Shown here piece by piece: positions 58,501 to 63,567 of a stretch of DNA of 64,000 bases. The stretch spans positions 1,798,001-1,862,000 of the forward strand of contig JASPKZ010003432.1 in NCBI GenBank assembly GCA_030220185.1. Reading direction: 5' to 3'. The position numbers and the translations under genes were made by a program. Source of the DNA: Diploptera punctata. Taxonomy: Eukaryota; Arthropoda; Insecta; Blattodea; Blaberidae. The notes beneath the pieces were generated by a model, which saw only the letters and a list, made by a program, of their open reading frames with translations, was not told the origin of the DNA and ran no database searches. Each line of letters opens with the position of its first letter. Position 1 is the first letter of the stretch.

Positions 58501-59391
58501 TTAAGATAAAATCATATGTTTCATACCTCTCCTCATATTAATCTTCTAAGTAGATCGCGATTTCGGGTTCATGACAAACCCATCATCAGTACCATCTGTC
58601 GGCAAGAACCCAAAATCGCGATCTACTTAGAAGATTAATATGAGGAGAGGTATGAAACATTTGATTTTATTCTACAAGATGGAGCATCTCCTATTATAGT
58701 TAATTTATTTTCATGATCATGCCTTAATAAAATTATTGTCATAATTTTTACCGGTTGCTAGACTTAACATTCCTATCCAATAGACAAATTGCAATCAACA
58801 GTACCACATGCCATCTCAAAATAATTACTGTGAAGGGACTTGCAATTTAATGCAAGAATCTGATGCACTATCTCTCAATTAAAAATGATACACCATCACC
58901 CCTCCTGGCCCCAAATTTGAAAATTTTACAACTAAATTAATTTAACAATTACCATTTTCAACCCCACTGAGTATAGAAGCAGTGTCCACTAGGGGCAGGA
59001 AGCAGGCATCCTACCACATGAGCCAGCATGGCGAACTGCTGTGAAAGTAAGTTCTGAGTAAAATTTGTCAGACCTTTCTTGCCCAGAATTGATTTGCAAT
59101 TCATGACCTTAGCTGTTTAAGAAGGTTTGAATAATTGAAAGGAAATATTCATCCCTTAATTAGGGATCAAACGTAGGCTTTGTTTCTGTTGTTAGAAACC
59201 TTACCATCTAAGCTATCTCATCTAATTTATTCATACTTTTTTTTTTACTAATTTAATGTTTTTGAAATTCAGAAAAAAAACTGTTTCTATTCCAGATTCT
59301 TGATTTGAAACTCAGTAATTCTGGACATTATCGATGCTATGTTAAGAATACAGCAGGTGCAGTTTGGTCAAATATGTGCTATCTTTCAGTT
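43395..59391 (+). CDS. MALT1-type paracaspase, 5' part (five exons, runs off window)
   Basis: Spliced product of 275 codons: death domain at about residues 14-92; Ig domain 1 with Cys124, Trp136 and Cys166 (EGEYHC); Ig domain 2 with Cys214/215, Trp227 and Cys257 (NSGHYRC). Death domain then two Ig domains is the N-terminal layout of MALT1. In vertebrates MALT1 works with CARD proteins and BCL10 in NF-kB signalling, as scaffold and Arg-specific protease. All intron phases agree (2, 1, 2, 0) and all borders are GT/AG. The protease domain and third Ig must lie past 64000. Drosophila lacks this gene as far as I know. Other Ig proteins fit less well because of the death domain. Confidence 0.88.
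43532..44955. other. Intron 1, left part
   Basis: AT-rich intron sequence. CTTTGAAGAAACTTCTACTAG at about 44010 resembles the complement of CTAGTGGAAGTTTCTTTATG at 44815-44835, hinting at a diverged inverted pair of about 60-80 bp (also ACATGCGCAC-like text). No exon. Confidence 0.4.
44956..45240 (+). mobile_element. SINE family B in intron 1
   Basis: CCAACGCTGTGGTTAGGAGG head, GAGTTTGATTCTCGG B-box, GTAAGACAAATGTCAGG, tail GTGAAAGACCTGCCCTAGG. Older than the copy at 36631. Confidence 0.85.
46008..46564. mobile_element. AT-rich foldback with a SINE inserted in its middle
   Basis: 46008-46085 (CAATTTTAAAAATTTGTACC ... ACTATAATATTATAATTATA) is the near reverse complement of 46487-46564. The space between holds AT repeats and a complete SINE family C. 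Arms look like a short palindromic MITE. Confidence 0.8.
46165..46485 (-). mobile_element. SINE family C, best head
   Basis: Minus strand: CGCCATAGCCGAGTAGTTAAG (A-box), GCTGGTTCGAGTCCCC (B-box), body GCCAGTATGGGACTGG, TAACACATGTGGATAATG, end GGCCTTCTAGGTCTGTCATG. This copy shows the tRNA-derived head of the family best. Confidence 0.88.
46933..47084 (+). CDS. MALT1-like exon 2 (death domain second half)
   Basis: Acceptor TTATTTGCAG|CC. Encodes RDITRIQKDSNPSWRFLQHV, then CGTVGHLIQILRSMEFYNAL, resembling the end of the MALT1 death domain (G-C-T-V...L...M). Donor G|GTAAAA, phase 1. Confidence 0.88.
47085..47510. other. Intron 2, left part
   Basis: AT-rich, no repeat recognised. Confidence 0.4.
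47511..47690. mobile_element. PLE tail hairpin (inverted pair)
   Basis: ATTTTTAGTCTAGACATCTT at left and its complement near 47670-47690 bound arms of about 80 bp. Shared CTTGGACATGTTTCAAAACA. The loop has CCCAGACTGTCTGGG. It matches the tail of the PLE copy at 49560-50290. Confidence 0.75.
47557..47598 (-). ncRNA. Hammerhead-like motif, complete core
   Basis: Minus strand: CUGAUGA, extra U, AAAACA-GAAU-UGUUUU (6-bp helix II), GAAA, palindrome ACAUGU, C17. The catalytic core is fully canonical apart from the extra U; helix I is weak (one pair). Confidence 0.55.
47738..48000 (-). pseudogene. PLE 3' tail remnant
   Basis: Minus frame: KELTVWEKIHIQKN across a break, then MNFEIPAKSDLIQRFIDPPT and RQNSTEDETVMVSKLQSTYK. 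The same tail lies at 48233-48433 (MNFEIPSDKERGLIWKF) and 56170-56370, so it is a family-specific C-terminus after the nuclease. Confidence 0.75.
47773..47815 (-). ncRNA. Hammerhead-like motif, G12 lost
   Basis: Minus strand: GUA, CUGAAGA, extra U, GAGACC-GUUAU-GGUCUC, AAAA (GAAA expected), palindrome AUUGCAAU, C17, UAC. Helix I GUA/UAC pairs. G12, the general base in hammerheads, is A, so it should be inactive. Confidence 0.5.
48190..49190 (-). pseudogene. PLE: RT end plus GIY-YIG endonuclease, 5'-truncated
   Basis: 49135-48743: MEVENNHEIPFLDLKLIRNE, HFSHKQAVFNSLTHR (RT/linker end). A shift at 48743-48819, then FDKFQKIFNKFNIKLPPKN and GIYQINCKDCKRIYIGKTKR with RLKEHLRN: a good GIY...YIG nuclease core with its downstream Arg and Glu. 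Another shift at about 48400 leads to MNFEIPSDKERGL. GIY-YIG fused to RT identifies a Penelope-like element. It lies in intron 2, antisense to the gene. Confidence 0.9.
48197..48241 (-). ncRNA. Hammerhead-like motif, degenerate box
   Basis: Minus strand: GCA, UUGAGAA (two changes from CUGANGA), U, GUCAC-AAAAAA-GUGAU, GAAA, palindrome AUCUAGAU, C17, UGC. Helices I and III pair fully; the box is damaged. Confidence 0.45.
49191..49559. other. tRNA-like patch and spacer
   Basis: 49178-49255 minus strand has a B-box-like CACCGGTTCAAACC and CTAATGGTTATGTTCG, like SINE family D. The rest, to 49559, is unassigned. Confidence 0.45.
49560..50290 (+). pseudogene. PLE remnant, sense orientation
   Basis: Broken frames: KVAKENGLEEKMLCQKIDKY, KIFEKFNIRLAPKNVYSLNK and KSGIYQVVC, then degraded YIG region (IHGENKK). 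Homologous to 48190-49190 but far more decayed and in the opposite orientation. Confidence 0.8.
50231..50272 (+). ncRNA. Hammerhead-like motif, degraded helix II
   Basis: CUGACGA, U, GAAACAGAAGAAUUUU, GAAA, palindrome ACAUGU, C17. Box and GAAA are intact, helix II is weak. Same family as 47557-47598. Confidence 0.45.
50455..50530 (-). mobile_element. LINE 3' fragment (same family as 62601-63567)
   Basis: GAACACTTGGCAATGCAGCC and CATCAGCTCTCTTGC parallel GAGCACTTGATAATGAAATC and CATTCGCTCTCTTGC at 62635-62665. Confidence 0.5.
50531..51175 (+). pseudogene. LINE RT thumb and C-terminal fragment
   Basis: EEFKYLGSIIDKSGTCEKDI, ARKAIRSLNGLLWNRNLT, SILTYGSESWILNDRMQEK; after a shift VTEMDGLRRSMRISRLEHIR, ALQWYGHVQRMSEDQWPKQ, RRKRGRSRRAWYEGI. 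Ends GTAAAGTGG and an AAGTATTAAGTAAGTAAT tail. A second LINE family, distinct from 12177-15435. Confidence 0.85.
51176..51405. other. Intron 2 spacer
   Basis: AT-rich, nothing recognised. Confidence 0.4.
51406..51647. mobile_element. tRNA-like foldback, 107-bp arms
   Basis: 51406-51512 and 51539-51647 are inverted, near-identical arms around a 26-bp loop. The plus arm has a near-complete cloverleaf: D-arm GCTCAGTTGGTAGAGC, anticodon arm TTGGT-CTAGAAA-ACCAA, T-arm CTGGG-CTTGAGT-CCCAG. The acceptor stem does not close. Border motif TTTGAAGAGAAAAATTATAC. Confidence 0.85.
51763..52093 (-). mobile_element. SINE family A with perfect 14-bp target duplication, next to exon 3
   Basis: ATTTCCAGCTTATA at 51763-51776 and 52080-52093. 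Full-length family A between, head at right (GGCACGCCATAGCGTAGTGG, B-box GAGGGTCCGAGTCCC). The right duplication ends 34 bp before the exon 3 acceptor, so the insertion moved the upstream part of the splice-site region away by about 317 bp. Confidence 0.95.
52128..52308 (+). CDS. MALT1-like exon 3 (Ig domain 1)
   Basis: Acceptor TCCTCCCTTATAG|AA. Encodes EPVVIIEQPG and GGELRLSCRVTGIPPPYCIW, a typical Ig B-C strand pattern. Donor CAG|GTATGT, phase 2. A SINE ends 48 bp upstream and its target duplication 34 bp upstream. Confidence 0.9.
52309..52599. other. Intron 3, left part
   Basis: AT-rich, nothing recognised. Confidence 0.4.
52600..52850 (+). mobile_element. SINE family C, sense copy
   Basis: TCATGGAATTTTGGTCGGTA, CAACATGCTGACCACTTGTC, TAACACATGTAGATGTGAGG, GGCCAAGGGCCTTCTAGGTC: the body of family C in plus orientation. 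The head is missing at the left. Confidence 0.8.
52972..53292 (-). mobile_element. SINE family B with 11-bp target duplication
   Basis: AAATGTATAAT at 52972-52982 and 53282-53292. Head GTCCACCGCTGTGGTCTCGA at right, tail with TCCATCCATAGTAATTC at left. About 20 bp of the tail are deleted (CTGCAATC). Confidence 0.92.
53293..54284. other. Intron 3 spacer with a SINE B head fragment
   Basis: 53583-53626 (GGGCAGCACGCTACCTCGAG, ACCACAGTGATGGAC) is a family B head without body. The rest is AT-rich. Confidence 0.5.
54285..54435 (-). mobile_element. Old SINE family B copy
   Basis: TTGACATTTGTCTTATAGGT, GAAAAACTCACCCAG, ATTCGAATCCAGCCCTGCTG. Tail absent, many substitutions. Confidence 0.65.
54436..54724. 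repeat. AAGGCCTTAAGGCC repeat and (ATT)n
   Basis: GGCCTTAAGGCCTTAACTCT followed by GCCAGGTAAAATAAAGCT and ATT units; the inverse of 24175-24245. Confidence 0.6.
54725..55190. repeat. CTAGCTAATACC-type interspersed repeat
   Basis: Starts CTAGCTAATACCTGGCATG and ends near ACAAACAAACAAACG. The start recurs at 62548-62580, and CTTGC.CAGGAATCT with ATTGTGAGTTATCC recurs at 63800-63980. Class unknown. An 86-codon frame at 54895-55155 has no domain. Confidence 0.55.
55215..55425 (+). mobile_element. SINE family E body, decayed
   Basis: GACTTCCTTTCAAAGGCAAG, GAGACATGAAAGAACC and GAGCTGTCAAAGAGCATCAC align with the body at 37195-37370. The head is absent. Confidence 0.55.
55426..56039. other. Unassigned repeat-like sequence
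   Basis: 55490-55830 is GC-richer (CACCCGGTGAGCTACTCCGT, CCACCGTTCTCCAGC) and could be a LINE 3' UTR. Poly-T at 55871-55881. No protein motif. Confidence 0.35.
56040..56370. mobile_element. PLE 3' tail, inverted pair
   Basis: Right arm (+) encodes MNFEIPGKK at 56208 and onward, the same tail as 47738-48000. 56045-56135 is its inverted partner (CTTTGCATCTCCTCC, GGACTGATGAATTTC). It lies 40 bp before exon 4. Confidence 0.7.
56302..56337 (+). ncRNA. Hammerhead-like motif, degenerate
   Basis: CAG, UUGAAAA, UGAAAAUGCCUC, GAAA, palindrome ACUAGU, U, CUG. Helix I CAG/CUG and helix III are intact; the box and helix II are damaged. Confidence 0.4.
56411..56669 (+). CDS. MALT1-like exon 4 (Ig 1 end, Ig 2 start)
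   Basis: Acceptor TGTTTCTTTAG|TG. Encodes ELNEGEYHCSIYQEV (Ig 1 Y-x-C), then GGSVRLCCIALGHPEPQYEW (Ig 2). Donor AAT|GTAAGT, phase 0. Confidence 0.92.
56670..57617. other. Intron 4, left part
   Basis: GT microsatellite at 56837-56855. A tRNA-like patch on the minus strand at 57190-57255 (CAGGGTTCGAACG) is probably a SINE head. The frame at 57268-57660 has no domain. Confidence 0.45.
57618..57680 (+). repeat. LINE 3' terminal fragment
   Basis: ACGCTGGAGGGAAAATTTTC then ATAGGATCGTAACAGG and CCTTGGCCTAATAC match 38935-38980, the end of the LINE at 38340-39010. Confidence 0.8.
57784..57917. repeat. Palindrome with a duplicated arm
   Basis: TTCATAAGCATTAAATTAAT and onward to CATACCTCATA at left is matched inverted at right. 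The right arm segment GAAGTATGAGGTATGAAATA and onward is present twice in tandem. The CATACCTC text is like PLE tails (47750, 58525). Confidence 0.85.
58020..58190 (+). pseudogene. LINE RT C-terminal fragment
   Basis: NRGLKPSLIQKSNHICLYKT, MAKSVLYYGSKA, stop, TLQKKDESSLIACEMS: same family as 38596-38700 (YGSEAWTL, ITACEM). Confidence 0.7.
58505..58680. mobile_element. PLE tail hairpin (inverted pair)
   Basis: AAAATCATATGTTTCATACC and its counterpart GGTATGAAACATTTGATTTT bound arms of about 75 bp, sharing TAATCTTCTAAGTAGATCGC. The left arm holds a well-preserved hammerhead-like motif; the right arm keeps only the second half. Confidence 0.8.
58546..58593 (-). ncRNA. Hammerhead-like motif, best copy
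   Basis: Minus strand from 58592: GUA, CUGAUGA (58589-58583), extra U, GGGUU-UGUCAUG-AACCC, GAAA (58564-58561), palindrome AUCGCGAU (58561-58554), C17 at 58553, UAC. All catalytic core residues match; helices I, II and III pair. Predicted cleavage is after 58553. With no loop, helix III can only form between two molecules or two copies. Confidence 0.62.
58681..59295. other. Intron 4, right part
   Basis: AT-rich; 58975-59125 has decayed SINE-like text (TTTAAGAAGGTTTGAATAATTG). No exon. Confidence 0.4.
59296..59391 (+). CDS. MALT1-like exon 5 (Ig 2 end)
   Basis: Acceptor TTTCTATTCCAG|AT. Encodes LDLKLSNSGHYRCYVKNTAG and AVWSNMCYLSV. Donor GTT|GTAAGT, phase 0. Confidence 0.92.
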
Positions 59392-59522
59392 GTAAGTATG
59401 TTTGATCACTAAATAAAATAGCATCATACTAGAAAAGTCAAACTCATTATTGTGTACATTTAGTGCATTATTTTTATAAGTATTTAGTACATTGCATGGA
59501 ATAAGATTGATATTGTTTTTAG

Positions 59523-59562
59523 GTTCCTCAAGGAGTATTTCCAGGTCTGGAGAGATTGACAG
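59523..59562 (+). CDS. Possible MALT1-like microexon
   Basis: TATTGTTTTTAG|GTTCC...GACAG|GTAATT gives a 40-nt in-frame exon VPQGVFPGLERLT, phase 0 to 1, only 131 bp after exon 5. Vertebrate MALT1 has a small alternatively spliced exon between Ig 2 and the protease domain, which makes this plausible, but the pyrimidine tract is short and the donor weak. An R730 repeat starts within 10 bp. Confidence 0.4.
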
Positions 59563-59569
59563 GTAATTA

Positions 59570-60290
59570 TCATAAGTAATGCCACGAGTGATTTCCAAAT
59601 TATCGATAAATTCACGACTCACGAAGTGAGGAGTGAATTTATCTAGAGAATTTGGAAATCAAGAGTGGCATTTGTTAGGACTATTTAACGAATAAAATAA
59701 AGCTGTTTACTCACAAATCATTATTTAACTACAGTTATTTAAAAATATTTTTATATTTAAAGTAAACGGTGATGTTTGAAAACTAATGAGAAACGATAGG
59801 TAGCCTACGCTTCTACTGCTTCTTTTGTTTATCACTGCAACCAGATCATACTATTTATTGCCAAAGGAACGCAATATTGTAAGAATGCTCTCTAGTGGAG
59901 AAAAAATGAAACACATCAATCTGTATATTAATTCATTTTTGATGTCGTATACATTTAAGAAAGTGCAAACAGTGGTTTCTTTTTTTGGTGGTATAATCAA
60001 TTGCTACAAATGTTGACATGTAAGCACTATTATATACAATCTGGTAGCCGTATTTGTTATAGGCTCAGTCACTGCAAAATAACGGTCAGACCTGTTCAGA
60101 ATATTAAAAAGGAGGAGCTTTGCTTAATATATGATAATCCTAACGTTGATAATTATTTCGTGAAACACGTCTCTGATTGGTTGTAATACAGAAATCATTG
60201 AAACGTGATTGGTCATTGACTCCCATTTGGGGCATGAGTTAAATAGTCATTTACAATAACCTTCCTAGCACAGAACCCAGTGGAATATAA
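59570..60290 (-). mobile_element. R730 repeat, inverted copy
   Basis: Starts with the terminal hairpin (TAATGCCACGAGTGATTTCC at left) and ends GGGGCATGAGTTAAATAGTC, the reverse of 27952-28705. About 60 bp near 59955 are missing compared with that copy. Confidence 0.8.
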
Positions 60291-60417
60291 TCTAATTGAC
60301 TTTTAATTTTAAGTCAAGCTGTAATAGACATACATAGAGTAGACAAAATATTTGTTTTTATGAGCAATGTTAACCTGCGAGTCTTATCAGAAATTAATTT
60401 TTTTTTCAAAAATATTT

Positions 60418-60766
60418 ACTCTTAACCTGTCCACCGCTGTGGTCTCGAGGTAGCATGCTGCCTTGTCACGCAGCATGCCCGGGTTTGATCCCCGGTCAGG
60501 GCAGTTTTTCTGGGTGAGGTTTTTATCGGGGTTTTTCCTCACCTGTAAGACAAATGTCAGGAAAACTTTAAGGCCCAAACGCAGTCCCCCGAAATCATAT
60601 GGCCATCATCATCACCATTATCATCATCCTTCACCGGTGTGGAAAGCAACAGGAAGCTAGCACACCTACAATTCCCTAGTAAAGCTGCAAGCATAGCATG
60701 AAAATGCTACGATTGCAGTGAAGGACCTGCCTTTGGGCAGAATTACTATGGATGGACTCTTAACCT
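60418..60766 (+). mobile_element. SINE family B with 11-bp target duplication
   Basis: ACTCTTAACCT at 60418-60428 and 60756-60766. Complete: head TCCACCGCTGTGGTCTCGAG, B-box GGGTTTGATCCCC, TGTAAGACAAATGTCAGG, ATC repeat, tail GGGCAGAATTACTATGGATG. Confidence 0.93.
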
Positions 60767-61210
60767 AGTATTGTACTTAACTGCACAATCTGTTGGAAAG
60801 GATGTTGTAGAATGAGATAGCTTGGAAAGCAGCTGATGAGTTGCATGTGTAACTGCATTTGGAAACTCTTTTACTCTATATAGAAGTTGGGTGAGTGCAA
60901 TATCTAAGCCGAGTAGTTCTCCATCAAAATGTGTTGAGTTACTTCCTGCAGAAACATACATGCTAAGGAGTTTACAATATATCCCAGCACCAGCATTTTC
61001 TTTTTTGTCAAATAAAAGCCATCAGTGTAGACATGCAACCATTCCTTATCTGGGTGTCATGTATGTATTGTTTCTAATACTGTTCATTTAATTCCATCAA
61101 GCAGGCTTTCAAACTTCTTGATATCTACTATTAAATCAAAACCATATGCAATCTCATGACAACTAGGAAAGAAGATGAAGATTTCTGGCTTAACACTTTA
61201 GTATTCCTTT
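60767..61210 (-). pseudogene. LINE RNase H remnant
   Basis: Minus frames: EWLHVYTDG (first Asp) near 61040, and THFDGELLGLDIALTQLLYR (catalytic Glu retained) at 60870-60935, with frame breaks. Same family as 62601-63567. The SINE B insertion lies at its end. Confidence 0.75.
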
Positions 61211-61429
61211 GGTCTCAGTTGTTTTACGACTTGAAAACACACATACATTTTGATGTATTAATTTAAATTTTAACATTTGCAATGATGGACAATTATTGTT
61301 TTGAAACGAGAAATTAACCAATTCATATATTAATTTTCCTTTTCAAAATAATAATTGCACATGTACATATCCATATCCATCTTGGGTTTTGAGGTTTCTG
61401 GACACAGATTGAAATTTTAGCTAGAAATC
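61211..61429. repeat. Remnant of a tRNA-like foldback border
   Basis: TTTGAAACGAGAAATTAACC and GGTTAATTTCT/TTAATTTTCCTTTTCAAAAT occur inverted at 61297-61350 with no clear tRNA-like part left. Confidence 0.4.
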
Positions 61430-61860
61430 ATCATGGGTAGTCTTATCAGTTACTCGTAATTTGTTAGTCACCCCATCCACCAAAGATTTTGATAGCATGC
61501 TCTAGTACAAAATTCCAAAGTATCTGGAAACTGCTTGCCTACTCGCATCCTATTCTTTGTGCCATTTAGACACATTCGAATAAGTGATTCCTTTTTTGAA
61601 ATCTACATATAGTTGATGTACAGTGCCATTATATTCCCATTTATTTTTTAAAATCTGCCTTATACTAAACATCTTATCTATTGTAGATCTATTTTTCTAA
61701 ATCTACATTGATGATTATCTATAATGGAGCTGTTATTCCGTAATGAATTAGGTGGTGTGTAGTATTTTAGCAATGATATTAGGATTGCTTGTCTCCATTT
61801 TAGTTGAGACTGAGGTCTTTCATATGTGATTAAATAGCTGTAGGCATACGACATTAAACA
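61430..61860 (-). pseudogene. RTE-like LINE fragment with internal deletion
   Basis: Minus frames: FSIRQILKNKWEYNGTVHQL then YVDFKKG, joined directly to text matching CTTATACGAATGTGTCTAAA of 14405, so the part between motif A and the next block is deleted. DNA at 61490-61510 (CATGCTCTAGTACAAAATTC) matches 14529-14545 in reverse. Confidence 0.8.
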
Positions 61861-61879
61861 GCTGTAGGCTGTATTCAAA

Positions 61880-61930
61880 GCCTGGATTCAAACTCAGTCT
61901 GAGCGTATAATTTTTTTCTTCAAATATAGT
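61880..61930 (+). repeat. Half tRNA-like foldback
   Basis: GGATTCAAACTCAGTCTGAG and CGTATAATTTTTTTCTTCAA match the plus arm end of 51406-51647. Confidence 0.65.
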
Positions 61931-62547
61931 ACATTCAAGTCTTTAGGAGCAAGATGCTTTAGGAATGCTGTTTTAAGAATCAGATAGATTTTTTTTTGTT
62001 TTGTGGTATTGAAAAACTGATAAACTTATTCTGTAATGAGTTACTGGAAAACATGAGTTCCTTATATAAAAAAAAATTCAGCCAACGTCTGTAAACAATC
62101 TGAAAGATGTTGGCAGAATTGATTTCACCCTGTATTCTATTATATTCTCTGCTTAACACCATGTTTTATAGTTGGTGTGGAGTTGCAGAATCACAATTGT
62201 TCCCTCCATTGTAAGCCCTAGTACTTGAATACAATTTAAAAATAAAATTTCAGAAATAATTTTTTTCATATGTTAGACATTGAGTATTGACAATCCAGTT
62301 TAAAACCTATGTCAGTTTAAACCAATCATGGTTAACTTTCACTGAAAAATTGTAAATTAAATTTTGTAAGACCCGTTTGTAATTGTTCGAAAATTGTCAA
62401 ACCTGACTTGCATATTTTACTGATTTGTAAGCTACAGTACACACAAGGCTGTTCTATCAAAACATTGTTATACAATAAATTCAAGTAAATAATATTCTAT
62501 AAAATACATAACTTATTTCCACTTTATTAATATTTTTTATTAAAAAC
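61931..62547. other. No recognised exon
   Basis: AT-rich. No paracaspase-domain coding sequence is seen. Confidence 0.45.
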
Positions 62548-62600
62548 TAGCTAATACGCAGCATGCGCTGCTACGCCTAAATAAATGAAAATTAATGTGC

Positions 62601-63567
62601 TTTATGTTTAGTTGGTTGGTTGGTATCTAATGTCGAGCACTTGATAATGAAATCATTCGCTCTCTTGCACTCCAATATTTAGCAGAAAGGCTGGTCTCTT
62701 CTACAAAAGCTGGACAACGGAGGAGATGGTTTCTTTCCATATCTTCATTTAAATTGCAAAAAGGGCATTTAGGTGAATCTGTTATGCCAAGTCTGTGTAG
62801 GTGTTTATTCAGGCAGTCATGTCCCATGAATGTTGCTACTGCAGATTTTCTTTGTAATGTAGTAATGTCATAAGCTTGTAGATTTTCCCATTCCTTTCCA
62901 GATATTTTGGTGGTGTATTCTTCTCTAAGTTTATTGATATATTTATTTGAGATAATTCTTTTGACAGAGTGAAAGGAAACTGGAGTAGAAGTTGGGTTTG
63001 AAACAATTTTGCTACCCTTCTTGGCCAGAAAATCGGCTATTTCATTGCCTGTCACTCCACAATGGGCCGGAATCCATTGAAGTACAACTTTTTTATGTAG
63101 ATGGGATAACTGTTTTATCATTTTGTGACATTCAATAATTTTGATGCTTTTGGGTGTTGTGTCTCGCGTTATAGCGAGAATGGCTGCTTTGGAGTCACAT
63201 AATATTACAACTTGGGTAAATTTTTGGATGTGATATAAAAGATTTTGTAAACTTAAGAAAATTGCTAGAATTGCACCATCAAAGTTTGTTGAATTTGTGT
63301 TTAGTTTACGATAAAAGGAAAAAAGTGGACATACTGCACCAGTGCCACCGTCATTTGGTAGGCTGGAGCCATCTGTAAAAATATGTATCCATTCAGGAGC
63401 AGGGTATCTTAGATTTATTATTTCCAGTGACATTTGTTTTAAAATATATGGGGGAGTTTCAGATTTCTTGATGTCTTCTGTTAAATGAAGGTTATATTCA
63501 ATTTCCAAAAATTCTAGAGGGTTGTTTCTCATCTGCATATTTTCTTTTGAATGTTTATGTTTAGTTG
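62601..63567 (-). mobile_element. 5'-truncated RNase-H LINE with perfect 14-bp target duplication
   Basis: TTTATGTTTAGTTG at 62601-62614 and 63554-63567. The 939-bp insert ends (minus strand) with ATACCAACCAAC, a short repeat tail, and is cut at its 5' end inside the ORF. It interrupts a CTAGCTAATACC-type repeat. Confidence 0.93.
62627..63538 (-). pseudogene. RNase H and C-terminal domain of a LINE (open, 303 codons)
   Basis: RNase H: FTDGS (Asp56), TNFDGAILAI (catalytic Glu replaced by Ala89), CDSKAAI (Asp115), GVTGNEIADF (Asp169). After it CPFCNLNEDMERNHLLRCP, a C-x2-C...H-x4-C knuckle common at the end of such ORFs. The frame is uninterrupted, but the RT and nuclease parts are missing and one of the four acidic residues is lost. 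The 60767-61210 relative keeps that Glu. Not a host gene. Confidence 0.9.

Noticed and set aside
58600..58632. Second hammerhead in the right arm of the 58.5-kb hairpin
   Set aside because: GAAA is AAAA and no CUGANGA box precedes it; only helix III and the 3' side of helix I remain.
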